Source of the DNA: Lachnospiraceae bacterium
Lineage (GTDB): Bacteria > Bacillota_A > Clostridia > Lachnospirales > Lachnospiraceae
DNA: 64,000 nt
Reading direction: 5' to 3'
NCBI GenBank assembly: GCA_021770615.1
Contig: JAETQR010000002.1
Location: forward strand, 62,001 to 126,000
Below are positions 19,014 through 27,727 of this stretch, one piece after another. The notes beneath the pieces were generated by a model. That model was not told the DNA's origin and did no database searches. It saw only the letters and a program-made list of their open reading frames with translations. The translations under genes and the position numbers were made by a program. Every line of letters begins with the position of its first letter. The stretch's first letter is position 1.

Positions 19014-19100
19014 AGCATAGTTTATGTGCCATTACCGCTGCGTATTTATATAGCGGGAGCGCCCATGCCAGGGAAATCCTTTCTTCTAAAATACTTCCCC
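19014..19100. repeat. family B hairpin repeat, right half only
   Basis: It matches the right arm of the complete element at 33709-33890 from TTTATGTGCCATTACCGCTGC onward through TATATAGCGG.AGCGCCCATGCC to the AAATACT end, with scattered changes. The complementary left arm is missing, so this copy cannot form the long hairpin. Confidence 0.7.
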
Positions 19101-19120
19101 CGGTAAACCCCCGCCCCTCC

Positions 19121-19149
19121 TTGACAACCCCACCCATTTTATATAAAAT
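19121..19149 (+). promoter_or_regulatory. sigma-A promoter for the TSCPD gene
   Basis: A perfect -35 TTGACA and a -10 TAAAAT are spaced by 17 bp, ending 35 bp before the TTG start at 19185. Confidence 0.75.
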
Positions 19150-19184
19150 AATTTTCAGTACCAATAAGTCAGGAGGTGAAAAAC

Positions 19185-19442
19185 TTGAAATACTCTTACA
19201 AGACAAAAGGCACCTGTTCGCAGCAAATCGACCTTGAAATCAATGACGATATCATAACAAATGTCAAATTCTATGGCGGCTGCGATGGAAATTTAAAAGC
19301 CATTCCCAAACTGGTCGAGGGCCTGAGCGTAGACCAGATTGTAGAAAAATGCGCCGGAATCCAGTGCGGATTCAAAAATACATCCTGCGCTGACCAGCTT
19401 TCCAAAGCTGTTCTTGCTGCAAAAGAGGCTGCCACAGATTGA
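19185..19442 (+). CDS. TSCPD domain protein (TIGR03905-like)
   Basis: The TTG at 19185 is preferred: AGGAGG lies eight bases upstream, and a GTG at 19176 would overlap that site. The 85-residue protein starts KYSYKTKGTCSQQIDLEI and has cysteines in GTCSQQ, GGCDGN, EKCAGIQCG and TSCADQ, the pattern of the stand-alone TSCPD family. The same fold occurs at the C-terminus of some B12-dependent ribonucleotide reductases. Small, cytosolic, biochemical role not established; the cysteine set suggests metal or redox chemistry. It is followed at about 60 bp by the riboswitch and queT. Confidence 0.85.
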   Translation: MKYSYKTKGTCSQQIDLEINDDIITNVKFYGGCDGNLKAIPKLVEGLSVDQIVEKCAGIQCGFKNTSCADQLSKAVLAAKEAATD

Positions 19443-19498
19443 CAGCCACACATGTTCTGTGCAGATCTGTACTTTCTTGTATTCCGGCACAGGCAAAT

Positions 19499-19541
19499 CC
19501 GTGTGTTCGAAACCATCCACACGTAAAACAAAACTAAGGAG
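19499..19541 (+). promoter_or_regulatory. preQ1-I riboswitch upstream of queT
   Basis: A 6-bp stem CGTGTG (19500-19505) / CACACG (19518-19523) closes a 12-nt loop starting TTC. An A-rich tail TAAAACAAAACTAAGGAG follows, whose end is the ribosome-binding site of queT. This matches the short class-I preQ1 aptamer, in which the tail folds back into the loop and hides the Shine-Dalgarno when ligand binds. The gene behind it is a queuosine-precursor transporter, the expected target. Confidence 0.72.
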
Positions 19542-19549
19542 AATTTAAA

Positions 19550-20041
19550 ATGAAAAACAAAAACATATTATTGATCTGTCAGGCAGCTATGATTGCTGCC
19601 CTCTATGTCGTATTGACTTTTATTGCAAATGCACTTGGCCTCGCAAACTATGCCATTCAGGTAAGATTCTCAGAGGCGCTCACGATCCTTCCCTACTTTA
19701 CACCAGCTGCCATACCCGGCCTCACGATCGGCTGCCTGCTCAGCAACTGGCTTACCGGCTGTGCACCCACCGATATCATTTTCGGAACGATCGCCACGCT
19801 CATCGCTGCTCTTCTCACTTATGCGTTCCGCCGGTTCAAATGGCTGACTCCCCTCCCGCCGATCGCTGCAAATACGATCATCGTTCCCTGGGTTCTCCGG
19901 TATGCCTATGGAATCGGAGATGCTATTCCTTTCCTCATGTTCACAGTCGGCTGCGGAGAGTTTATCTCTGCCGGCATTATGGGAATGTTTCTTCTGTTCT
20001 CGCTTGAACGGTTTGGGAAAAATATATTCAAAGTGAATTGA
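19550..20041 (+). CDS. queT: QueT-type ECF transporter S component for a queuosine precursor
   Basis: The 163-residue membrane protein has about five to six helices. It opens NILLICQAAMIAALYVVLTF and shows QVRFSEALTILPYFTPAAIPGL, GCLLSNWLTG and PPIAANTIIVPW, which mark the QueT family. It would capture preQ1, preQ0 or queuine and work with the shared energizing module (EcfA, EcfA', EcfT), not encoded here. A preQ1-I-like leader overlaps its ribosome-binding site, so translation should fall when preQ1 is plentiful. Confidence 0.88.
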   Translation: MKNKNILLICQAAMIAALYVVLTFIANALGLANYAIQVRFSEALTILPYFTPAAIPGLTIGCLLSNWLTGCAPTDIIFGTIATLIAALLTYAFRRFKWLTPLPPIAANTIIVPWVLRYAYGIGDAIPFLMFTVGCGEFISAGIMGMFLLFSLERFGKNIFKVN

Positions 20042-20094
20042 CTTTTATCGTATACTAAGGGTATAATGCTTGTTAGAAGTTGGGAGGTTCTTCT

Positions 20095-21204
20095 ATGAAA
20101 CGATTTTTTATAGCAGGCATTATACTACTTCTTGTGGTTTCTGCTGTCGTGATCCTGTACCCGGCAAAACCACAACATGAGACAGATACGAACAATGCCG
20201 ATTCTTATGAATATTATTATAATGAAAATGAAGATGAGGAGGACTCACTTTTGCCAGATGATCTGAGTTCCATTCTGACAGACAACCAGACTGTTCCACT
20301 GGATACAATACCAAGCAGCATAACCGTACTGGTAAACCGCATCTACCTTCTGCCATCCAGCTACATTCCTGCAAATCTTGTAGACCCAAACGTTAAATTT
20401 AGTTTTACCTACGTTTCTGACAAAAGAAAAATGCGTAAGGTCGCTGCTACAGCCCTTGAAAAACTTTTTGAAGCCGGTGAAAAGGAAGGCATCATCCTAT
20501 ACGGTGTATCCGGATACCGTTCCTATGCACGCCAGAAGCAGATTTATGATAAAAATATTGCCACAAGGGGACAGGCTGCCACAGATGCTGTCTCTGCCAA
20601 ACCAGGAAGCAGTGAACATCAGACCGGGCTTACGATCGATGTGTCTGCACGCAGTGTAAACTTCCGCCTTGATCAGAGTTTTGGCGATACAAAGGAAGGA
20701 AAATGGCTTGCTAAAAATGCCCATTTATACGGATTTATCATCCGCTATCCTTATGGGAAATCAAAAATAACCGGATACAGCTATGAACCATGGCACATCC
20801 GTTTTGTAGGGAAAACCGTTGCAACCTATCTCTATGAAAATGAGCTCACGATGGAGGAGTATTATGGGGTAGCAGATGAAATGGAAAACGAGGCCGAAAC
20901 CCGTGTCGATGTAGAGGATCCTGATTCTGTAAAATATGCGACTCCAAAACCGACAAAAAAACCAAGCCCGACTTCTACCCCAGAACCCTCTAAGAAACCA
21001 AAGAGCACAAAGAAACCGGTAAAAACAAAAAAACCAGCGAAGACAAAAGCACCGGCCCGGACAAATCCACCGGCAGATATCAAACCGGAGCCAACCGTAC
21101 CGCCGGCAGAACCAACCCCTGTTGTACAGACCGCTCCTCCGGAGCCAACAGCACCACCGTCAGATGTACCTGTTGAAAACGAGAACAACGGCACTCTACA
21201 ATAG
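20095..21204 (+). CDS. D-alanyl-D-alanine carboxypeptidase, M15B (VanY/LdcB type)
   Basis: The ATG at 20095 follows GGGAGG by seven bases. The 369-residue protein has an N-terminal membrane anchor or signal (FFIAGIILLLVVSAVVIL), an acidic linker and the M15 zinc peptidase domain near residues 100-265 (SGYRSYARQKQIYD, SSEHQTGLTIDVS with His and Asp ligands, EPWHIRFVG with the last His). A long Lys/Pro/Thr-rich tail probably lies in the wall. It trims D-Ala from peptidoglycan stem peptides outside the membrane. VanY here refers to family, not vancomycin resistance, since no van ligase is nearby. Confidence 0.87.
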   Translation: MKRFFIAGIILLLVVSAVVILYPAKPQHETDTNNADSYEYYYNENEDEEDSLLPDDLSSILTDNQTVPLDTIPSSITVLVNRIYLLPSSYIPANLVDPNVKFSFTYVSDKRKMRKVAATALEKLFEAGEKEGIILYGVSGYRSYARQKQIYDKNIATRGQAATDAVSAKPGSSEHQTGLTIDVSARSVNFRLDQSFGDTKEGKWLAKNAHLYGFIIRYPYGKSKITGYSYEPWHIRFVGKTVATYLYENELTMEEYYGVADEMENEAETRVDVEDPDSVKYATPKPTKKPSPTSTPEPSKKPKSTKKPVKTKKPAKTKAPARTNPPADIKPEPTVPPAEPTPVVQTAPPEPTAPPSDVPVENENNGTLQ

Positions 21205-21221
21205 AGAAAGGAATCTTTACC

Positions 21222-21959
21222 ATGAGAACGATACTTATTTTATTATTTTATATCATTGTTTGCATAATCAGCGCTCCCCTTCTGCTCATTGAATGCATTG
21301 TGCGAAAAATCAACAAGAGGGCGGCAGCGGCATTTGCGATCCGGATGGTGCGGATTACTTTTCACATGACGTTATTTTTTTCCGGCTGTAAAAAGCATGT
21401 CACGGGAGTCGAAAACATCCCGAAGGATACACCTGTCATGTTCGCTGCAAATCACAGAAGTTTTTATGATATTATCCTTGCTTACGCAACACTTTCTTCT
21501 GCGCATATCCAGACGGCTTTTATTTCAAAAATTGAAATCAAAAAATTTCCGGTTATTGCCCAATGGATGTATTTCCTCAACTGCCTGTTCATGGACCGGG
21601 GTGATATGAAACAAAATATGGGTGTCATTCTCAATGCGATTTCATTGATCAAAGATGGTTACTCGATTTATATCGCACCAGAAGGAACCCGTAACACAGA
21701 AGATGTTCTACTGCCTTTTAAGGAAGGCAGTATGAAAATCGCAACCAAGACAAAAGCGCCAATCATCCCTGTTTGTATCAAAAACACAGAGAGCATCCTT
21801 GAGGACCACTCTCCATGGATCAGGGGCGGACACATCTACATTGATTACGGAGAACCGATTTATCCTGACAAACTTGACAAAGAAGAAAAAAAATATATTG
21901 GTGCCCATGTCAGAAATATCATTCAGAAAATGTACGATGAAAGAGAAATCATTCGATAA
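21222..21959 (+). CDS. plsC: 1-acyl-sn-glycerol-3-phosphate acyltransferase
   Basis: The 245-residue protein has an N-terminal membrane segment (ILILLFYIIVCIISAPLLLI), the acyltransferase HX4D motif in NHRSFYDII near residue 80, and the glycerol-phosphate binding APEGTRNTE near 150. It makes phosphatidic acid from lysophosphatidate on the inner membrane face. It starts 17 bp after the carboxypeptidase stop, so the two are probably co-transcribed, with the following 153-aa membrane protein possibly in the same unit. Confidence 0.88.
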   Translation: MRTILILLFYIIVCIISAPLLLIECIVRKINKRAAAAFAIRMVRITFHMTLFFSGCKKHVTGVENIPKDTPVMFAANHRSFYDIILAYATLSSAHIQTAFISKIEIKKFPVIAQWMYFLNCLFMDRGDMKQNMGVILNAISLIKDGYSIYIAPEGTRNTEDVLLPFKEGSMKIATKTKAPIIPVCIKNTESILEDHSPWIRGGHIYIDYGEPIYPDKLDKEEKKYIGAHVRNIIQKMYDEREIIR

Positions 21960-22048
21960 ATACATCTTTTCATTTTCTGTAAAACATGATAAAATAAGTT
22001 CTGACGGACTAAAATAGAAAGTTTTGAGAAAGAGAGGCACAGTAATCC

Positions 22049-22510
22049 ATGAAAACATTTTTGATCGTACTCGGCATCGTCCTTGCCGTACTTATAGTTG
22101 TATTTATCGTTTTATCCATTGTAGGACGAAAGCTTCAGAAAAAACAGGAAGATTCCCATTCACAAATGGAAGCAGCTTCCCAGATCGTTTCTATTCTGGT
22201 CATCGACAAAAAGCGGCTCCGGCTAAAAGATTCCGGCCTTCCGAAAGTAGTCATCGATAACACGCCAAAATATTTAAAGCGCTCCAAAGTTCCGATTGTC
22301 AAGGCAAAGATTGGTCCAAAGATCATGTCACTTATGTGTGACGAAAAGATTTTTCCCCTTCTTCCTGTAAAGAAGGAACTGAAAGTCGTACTGAGCGGCA
22401 TTTATATCATGGACGTAAAGGGTTCAAGAAACACATTGCTCAGTCCACAGGAAAAACTGGGATTTTTCCAACGGGCCAAGCTGAAGGCATTACAGAAAGT
22501 AGGAAAATAA
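22049..22510 (+). CDS. membrane-anchored protein of unknown function (153 aa)
   Basis: Not recognised. An N-terminal helix (IVLGIVLAVLIVVFIVLSIV) is followed by a basic cytosolic or external part with repeated KVVIDNTPKYLKRSKVPIVK and a lysine-rich C-terminus. A conserved-looking IGPKIMSLMCDEKIFPLLPVKKE block contains the only cysteine. It follows plsC by 90 bp and precedes a strong terminator. The pattern suggests a small envelope protein common to Lachnospiraceae, but I cannot place it in a family. Confidence 0.7.
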   Translation: MKTFLIVLGIVLAVLIVVFIVLSIVGRKLQKKQEDSHSQMEAASQIVSILVIDKKRLRLKDSGLPKVVIDNTPKYLKRSKVPIVKAKIGPKIMSLMCDEKIFPLLPVKKELKVVLSGIYIMDVKGSRNTLLSPQEKLGFFQRAKLKALQKVGK

Positions 22511-22570
22511 AAAACGGACGGGGAACAAACACAAGCAAAGCCCATGAAAAGTTCCCCATCCGTTTTTTAT
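22511..22570. terminator. bidirectional intrinsic terminator
   Basis: AAAACGGACGGGGAAC (22511-22526) pairs with GTTCCCCATCCGTTTT (22551-22566) with one mismatch. T-runs follow on both strands. It separates the convergent 153-aa gene and the kinase-like gene. Confidence 0.88.
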
Positions 22571-22586
22571 TTTCCTACTTTCTGCT

Positions 22587-23189
22587 TCAGGTTTCTGCCT
22601 CAAGCCTTGTGTTGATATAAGACATAAGCATTTTAGCTGTACCACGGATCCCGAGGTTGCTGCTATTGACACAGAGGTCATAACTTCTGGAATCCCCCCA
22701 CCGGTACTGCGAGTAACGGTTGTGATAATATTTCCTCTTCCTGTCATGACGATTTATCTTTGCCACCGCCTCTTTTTCTGAGAGCTGGTATGTCTGCTCA
22801 ACCCGTGAAATCTTATCACGGCGGTCACCGAGAATAAAAATCGATATCAATCCTTTTTGATCCTTTAGTATCGTCTCGGCACAACGGCCAACAACTACGA
22901 AAGATTCCCCATTGTCTGCCTTCTTTTTCAAATATTCAAACTGCATCTCTGCCAGATTTTCTTCCATAGAATTTGAATGTCCACGCACTCTCCTGGAAAC
23001 TAACGGAACCTTAGGTCTTTCATCAAATTTCTCAAGATACTCTTTATCAATTCCCTTTTCATTAGCAATATCCTCCAGAATACTCCTGTCATATAAAGGG
23101 AGTCCTATCTCTTTTGCGATCTGATCCGCAATAGCATGACCGCCACTGCCAAATTCACGACTGATCGAAATAATAATTTGTTTGTCCAT
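22587..23189 (-). CDS. cytidylate kinase-like family protein
   Basis: The start at 23189 gives MDKQIIISISREFGSGGHAI, the usual N-terminus of this family, with a GGGG-rich ribosome-binding site upstream; a longer frame would overlap the permease gene. The 200-residue P-loop-like protein has SREFGSGGHAIADQIAK in place of a classic Walker A, VVVGRCAETIL and a basic HDRKRKYYHNRYS lid. It belongs to the AAA_26/cytidylate-kinase-like group, whose substrate is not established and which is distinct from Cmk. It is probably co-transcribed with the permease gene upstream (30 bp gap). Confidence 0.8.
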   Translation of the reverse strand: MDKQIIISISREFGSGGHAIADQIAKEIGLPLYDRSILEDIANEKGIDKEYLEKFDERPKVPLVSRRVRGHSNSMEENLAEMQFEYLKKKADNGESFVVVGRCAETILKDQKGLISIFILGDRRDKISRVEQTYQLSEKEAVAKINRHDRKRKYYHNRYSQYRWGDSRSYDLCVNSSNLGIRGTAKMLMSYINTRLEAET

Positions 23190-23218
23190 ACAACGCCGCC
23201 CCTTTCCACTTGAATCTG

Positions 23219-24583
23219 CTAACAATACCGCACAAAGATAAATAACATGGATACCGTCACTACTATGATCGTCGCTGGCACTGCTGTCTTACAGTATTTC
23301 CCCCATCCGATCGGATATCCGTTTTTAGCTGCCACAGAAGTTCCTACTACATTGGCAGAGGCGCCGATCGGTGTTGCACTTCCACCGATATCTGTTCCCA
23401 TCGAAAGTGCCCATGCAAGAACGTCAAGATTTACTCCCTGTGAGACAGCAAGACTCCTTACTACCGGAATCATCGTAGCCGCAAACGGGATATTATCTAC
23501 AAAGGCACTCGCCACAGCAGATACCCAGATGATGATCGCCACCATGAGCATCAGATTACCGCCACTTATCTTTCCAATGAAAGCAGCGATCCGCTCCAAA
23601 ATTCCTGTCTGTTCCAAACCGCCTACCACCATAAATAAACCGACAAAGAACAAAAGCGTCTTATAATCCACCTTTTTCAAAAGTGATAACGCCGCACTGC
23701 CCGCAGCCACCAACGTGACCACTGCGATCACTGTTCCGATAAAAGCTACTGTCAGCCCCGTCTGCGCATGTGTCACAAGCATAATAACTGCACAACCAAA
23801 TATCACGCAACTGATCACAAAATCTTTTTTATTCGTGATCGCATCTTTCGGATCCGGAAGCGACGCCGGATTTACAGCGTCTCTTTCCTCCTGAACCAGT
23901 TCTTTCCGGTATACTAAGAAAAAGTAAACGATAACAAGCACTAAACTGATCGCTGCCATGACACCGGTATTACTCAGGAAATCCCAGAAAGAATAGCCAA
24001 GGGAAGTTCCAATAATGATATTAGGCGGGTCTCCACACATCGTGGCAGAACCTCCCAGATTCGCACAAAATATTTCTGACAGGATCATCGGAACCGGATC
24101 GATCTTCAACAACTTTGCCAACTCGATCGTCACCGCCGCCAAAAACAGAATAACTGTGATACTGTCAATAAACATCGCCAGTACCGACGACATGATCATA
24201 AAAGCAAGAAAAAGCGGAACCGGTTTGTAGTGGACCAGCTTTGCCAGTTTCATACAGAGCCACTGGAAAAATCCGGCCTTCGCCATTCCCTCTACCATGA
24301 TCATCATACCGGCTATAAATATGATCGTCGACCAGTTGATCCCGCTTGAGGACTCTGCTGATTCCCCTGCGGCATACCAAAACTCAGGAGTAAAAATCCC
24401 CCGAATATTAAGCGTCTTTAATATTGCACTCGTACTATGCATGCTGACACCAAAAACCAAAACAAGCGTCAAAGCACCACAAACCAGTGTAATATTCTGC
24501 CGTTCAAAACGATCGATCACGATCATAATAAACATTGATACAAAAATTAACACCGCTAAAACCTGTGCAATCGTCATTGCCAT
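23219..24583 (-). CDS. SLC13/ArsB-NhaD type anion permease
   Basis: About 454 residues with eleven or so membrane helices. Ion-transporter superfamily signatures appear as two inverted repeats: CGDPPNIIIGTSLGYSFWDF in the first half and GTDIGGSATPIGASANVVGT in the second, plus FVDNIPFAATMIPV. Such proteins move dicarboxylates, sulfate or arsenite, or exchange Na+/H+. The sequence alone does not tell which. AGGAGG lies 4 bp before the ATG at 24583 and 10 bp before an ATG at 24577; either is possible. Confidence 0.82.
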   Translation of the reverse strand: MAMTIAQVLAVLIFVSMFIMIVIDRFERQNITLVCGALTLVLVFGVSMHSTSAILKTLNIRGIFTPEFWYAAGESAESSSGINWSTIIFIAGMMIMVEGMAKAGFFQWLCMKLAKLVHYKPVPLFLAFMIMSSVLAMFIDSITVILFLAAVTIELAKLLKIDPVPMILSEIFCANLGGSATMCGDPPNIIIGTSLGYSFWDFLSNTGVMAAISLVLVIVYFFLVYRKELVQEERDAVNPASLPDPKDAITNKKDFVISCVIFGCAVIMLVTHAQTGLTVAFIGTVIAVVTLVAAGSAALSLLKKVDYKTLLFFVGLFMVVGGLEQTGILERIAAFIGKISGGNLMLMVAIIIWVSAVASAFVDNIPFAATMIPVVRSLAVSQGVNLDVLAWALSMGTDIGGSATPIGASANVVGTSVAAKNGYPIGWGKYCKTAVPATIIVVTVSMLFIFVRYC

Positions 24584-24724
24584 CAAGCCTCCTATGTAAA
24601 ACGATATTTGATAATTTATCCGCTATTTATCATAGCACCGGAGGACTAAAAATTACATAGTCACTTTGCCTATATTTTCTGGAATTCGCAAACTTATTTT
24701 GTACAAAAATACAATAAATTTCTT

Positions 24725-26269
24725 TTAATCAAAATTTCCCTGTCCTGATTTTACTTTATCAAACTCTGCGAACATCTCCTCCGACGGCTTTTTGGTCGCC
24801 AGGCTGACAATGACAATAAATGCCAGACTGATGAAAAATCCGACAAGCAGGGAATAAATACCTGTTGCCGCATAAATCGTTTGACCACCTACAAGCGGCA
24901 GGTAGTCCCAGACAATGACAGTAAGCCCACCAGACAGGATACCCGCTACTGCACCTGCGAGATTTGTTCTCTTCCAAAACAGGGAACAGACTACGACCGG
25001 GCCAAATGCCGAACCGAGTCCGGCCCACGCATCGGAAACAAGATCCATAATACTACTGTTCGGATTCCACGCGATGAGAAATGCCAGAAGCGCCACTACA
25101 ACGACCGTAATACGACTTACTTTCAAGACTTTTTTATCCGGAGCATCCGGCTTTGCCACATTTTTATAGATATCCTTTGAGGCCGATGAAGCACACACAA
25201 GAAGCTGCGAGTCCGCTGTCGACATGATCGCCGCCAGTATCCCGCAGAGGAAAATCCCCCCGATAAATGGCAGGCCAAGATGCTCATTGAACACTTTATT
25301 GATCATCTCAATAAATACACTTTCCTGTCTGGTCTCATCCAGAATAAGCGGAGCCAGATACGCACGCCCCACCACACCGATGACACAGGCTGCGACGAGG
25401 GAAAGAAATACCCACACGATCGCAATGACACTCGACTTTTTCAGTTCTTTTTCATTTTTTACTGCCATAAACCTCACAAGGACATGTGGCATCCCGCAGT
25501 ACCCAAGCCCCCATGCAAGTTGTGATAAAATATCTACCACACGGTATGGCTCACCGGTCGCCCCATTGGAAAAAAGGCTCATATAATTACCATAATCAGC
25601 AATTCCCGTAGCAGTAATGCTCTGTGAAAAATCACTGCTCACAAAACTATATGCTGCGATCGGCACGACAAGAAGTCCGATCAGCATCAGGGTTCCCTGC
25701 ACAAAATCTGTCGTGCAGACCGCAAGGAAACCTCCCATAAACGTATAGATCAGGATCACCGCCGCCCCGATTGCAAGCGCCCAGTGATAGTCAATACCAA
25801 ATACCGTATTAAAAAGCTTTCCACCAGAAGCCAATGCAGAAGCTGTATATACGAGGAAAAAAATCACGATCACAATCGACGAGATACAGAGCAGGATCTT
25901 CTTTTTATCGTGATACCTGTTTTCCAGAAATTCCGGAAGCGTGAGCGAATTATTGGCCACGATCGTATATCTCCGCAATCGTTTTGAGATAAACAGCCAG
26001 TTTGCCACCGTTCCTAAAAACAGACCGATCGCGATCCAGGCCTGTCCGGTTCCAAGTGCATAAATCGAACCCGGCAATCCCATGAGGAGCCATCCGCTCA
26101 TATCAGAGGCCTGCGCCGAAAGCGCCGCTACCCAGCCGTTTAATCCCCGGCCGCCTAAAAAATAATCTTCTGTACTCTTTGTCTTTTTCATTGATAAAAT
26201 ACCGATAACGATCATCAAGATCAGATATGCCACGAAAGCAGACAATACAATAATAGAATCTGTAGACAT
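24725..26269 (-). CDS. putP: sodium/proline symporter
   Basis: This 514-residue protein of the SSS family has thirteen predicted membrane helices. The N-terminal SMKKTKSTEDYFLGGRGLNGW, then SAQASDMSGWLLMGLPG, PHVLVRFMAVKN and ADSQLLVCASS are typical of PutP, including the Ser residues that bind Na+. It imports proline with sodium across the cytoplasmic membrane. It is divergent from the nucleoside phosphorylase gene, with a 98-bp shared promoter region. Other SSS substrates are possible, but similarity to PutP signature regions is high. Confidence 0.88.
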   Translation of the reverse strand: MSTDSIIVLSAFVAYLILMIVIGILSMKKTKSTEDYFLGGRGLNGWVAALSAQASDMSGWLLMGLPGSIYALGTGQAWIAIGLFLGTVANWLFISKRLRRYTIVANNSLTLPEFLENRYHDKKKILLCISSIVIVIFFLVYTASALASGGKLFNTVFGIDYHWALAIGAAVILIYTFMGGFLAVCTTDFVQGTLMLIGLLVVPIAAYSFVSSDFSQSITATGIADYGNYMSLFSNGATGEPYRVVDILSQLAWGLGYCGMPHVLVRFMAVKNEKELKKSSVIAIVWVFLSLVAACVIGVVGRAYLAPLILDETRQESVFIEMINKVFNEHLGLPFIGGIFLCGILAAIMSTADSQLLVCASSASKDIYKNVAKPDAPDKKVLKVSRITVVVVALLAFLIAWNPNSSIMDLVSDAWAGLGSAFGPVVVCSLFWKRTNLAGAVAGILSGGLTVIVWDYLPLVGGQTIYAATGIYSLLVGFFISLAFIVIVSLATKKPSEEMFAEFDKVKSGQGNFD

Positions 26270-26327
26270 TAAAATTCTCCTTTGCTTTTTACTTTTTATG
26301 AGTATTCTATCATATTTTAATATTTTA

Positions 26328-26336
26328 TGCTATAAT
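26328..26336 (+). promoter_or_regulatory. extended -10 promoter for pdp
   Basis: TGCTATAAT is an extended -10 element with perfect TATAAT, 31 bp before the start codon at 26368. The -35 region (TATCAT) is weak, as usual for extended -10 promoters. Confidence 0.6.
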
Positions 26337-26367
26337 TAATTCAAAGCAAACAGAAATGGGGGATATT

Positions 26368-27672
26368 ATGGAACGTTTTGTAGATATCATACACAAAAAG
26401 AAAACAGGAACAGAGCTTTCCGACCCGGAAATCCATATGATGATCGCCGGTTACTGCGATGGCAGCATCCCGGACTACCAGATGTCAGCCATGTTGATGG
26501 CAATCTGTTTTAACGGACTCTCCGACAGGGAACTTACAACGATGACTCTCGCTATGAGAGATTCCGGACAGATCAACGATCTCTCTCCCATTCATGGCAT
26601 TAAAGTGGATAAACACAGCACCGGAGGCGTCGGGGATAAAACAACCCTTATCATCGGCCCTGTTGTCGCCGCATGTGGCATCCCGGTCGCCAAGATGAGT
26701 GGAAGAGGCCTTGGGTTTACCGGAGGAACAATCGACAAACTGGAATCCATCCCGGGATTTCGCACCGATCTTTCTAACGAAGAATTTTTCGGGGCAGTCA
26801 AAAACACGGGCATCTGTATCAACGGACAGACTGCTGATCTCGCACCTGCCGACAAACTCATTTACGCCCTTCGTGATGTGACAGCCACGGTGGACAGCAT
26901 CCCGCTTATCGCTGCTTCCATCATGAGTAAAAAGCTGGCAGCAGGAAGCGATAAGATCCTCTTGGACGTGACAACCGGAAACGGCGCATTTATCAAAGAT
27001 TATGACCAGTCTCTGGAATTGGCAGAGAAAATGGTAACGATCGGAAATAACGCCGGAAAGACAACGGTGGCACAACTCACTTCTATGGATGAACCCCTCG
27101 GTTTTGCCATCGGAAATAATCTGGAGGTAAAGGAAGCCATCCGGGCACTTCACGGGAATGGTCCGGATGACCTCATGACCGTGTGCTATACGCTTGCCGC
27201 TCATATGATCTCCCTCGGTAAAAATATTTCGTTTGAAAGTGCCAGGAGGGAAGCAGAAGACGCGATACACAGCGGAAGAGCCTGGGAAAAATTCCTCGCC
27301 ATGGTCCATGAACAGGGTGGTGATCCATCTTTCATGGAGATTCCGGAAAAACTGCCCTCCGCCGATGTAACCTTAGAGTACAAAGCGAAAAACTCCGGTT
27401 ACATTACCTGGATGGATACCGAGGGGATTGGCACCGCAGCCGGCATCCTCGGCGCGGGACGAAGCAAAAAAGAAGATTCGGTTGACGTCTCCGCCGGGAT
27501 CATACTTTGCAAAAAAATAAATGACCCGGTCAGCCCGGGCGAAACCCTCGCCCGGCTCCAAACTTCGGATCATAATCTTGCCATCGCTGCCATGAAAAAA
27601 CTGGATAACTGCTATAAATTTTCAGAAGAAAAGGTTCCTGACATAAAACTGATCGGGGACGTTGTGCGTTGA
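26368..27672 (+). CDS. pdp: pyrimidine-nucleoside phosphorylase
   Basis: The ATG at 26368 follows GGGGGATATT, and an upstream in-frame start overlaps that site. The 434 residues match the family length. The signature SGRGLGFTGGTIDKLESIPG and the phosphate site KHSTGGVGDKTTL are intact, as are the C-terminal GAGRSKKEDSVD stretch and GETLARLQTS. It cleaves uridine, thymidine or deoxyuridine with phosphate in the salvage pathway in the cytosol. DeoA-type thymidine phosphorylase is the near relative; Firmicutes normally carry the broader Pdp form. No deoC or cdd is adjacent; it is monocistronic, ending at a strong terminator. Confidence 0.93.
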   Translation: MERFVDIIHKKKTGTELSDPEIHMMIAGYCDGSIPDYQMSAMLMAICFNGLSDRELTTMTLAMRDSGQINDLSPIHGIKVDKHSTGGVGDKTTLIIGPVVAACGIPVAKMSGRGLGFTGGTIDKLESIPGFRTDLSNEEFFGAVKNTGICINGQTADLAPADKLIYALRDVTATVDSIPLIAASIMSKKLAAGSDKILLDVTTGNGAFIKDYDQSLELAEKMVTIGNNAGKTTVAQLTSMDEPLGFAIGNNLEVKEAIRALHGNGPDDLMTVCYTLAAHMISLGKNISFESARREAEDAIHSGRAWEKFLAMVHEQGGDPSFMEIPEKLPSADVTLEYKAKNSGYITWMDTEGIGTAAGILGAGRSKKEDSVDVSAGIILCKKINDPVSPGETLARLQTSDHNLAIAAMKKLDNCYKFSEEKVPDIKLIGDVVR

Positions 27673-27681
27673 AATCGTAAC

Positions 27682-27724
27682 GATTGTTAGACAGCGTTCT
27701 TTTGCTGTCTAACAATCTCTTTTC
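27682..27724 (+). terminator. intrinsic terminator after pdp
   Basis: GATTGTTAGACAGC pairs perfectly with GCTGTCTAACAATC around an 8-nt loop and is followed by TCTTTTC. It lies 10 bp after the pdp stop. Confidence 0.88.
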
Positions 27725-27727
27725 AAT

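Noticed and set aside
20095..21204. Vancomycin resistance determinant
   Set aside because: Only a VanY-type M15 peptidase is present; no VanR/S, VanH, VanX or D-Ala-D-Lac ligase is near.
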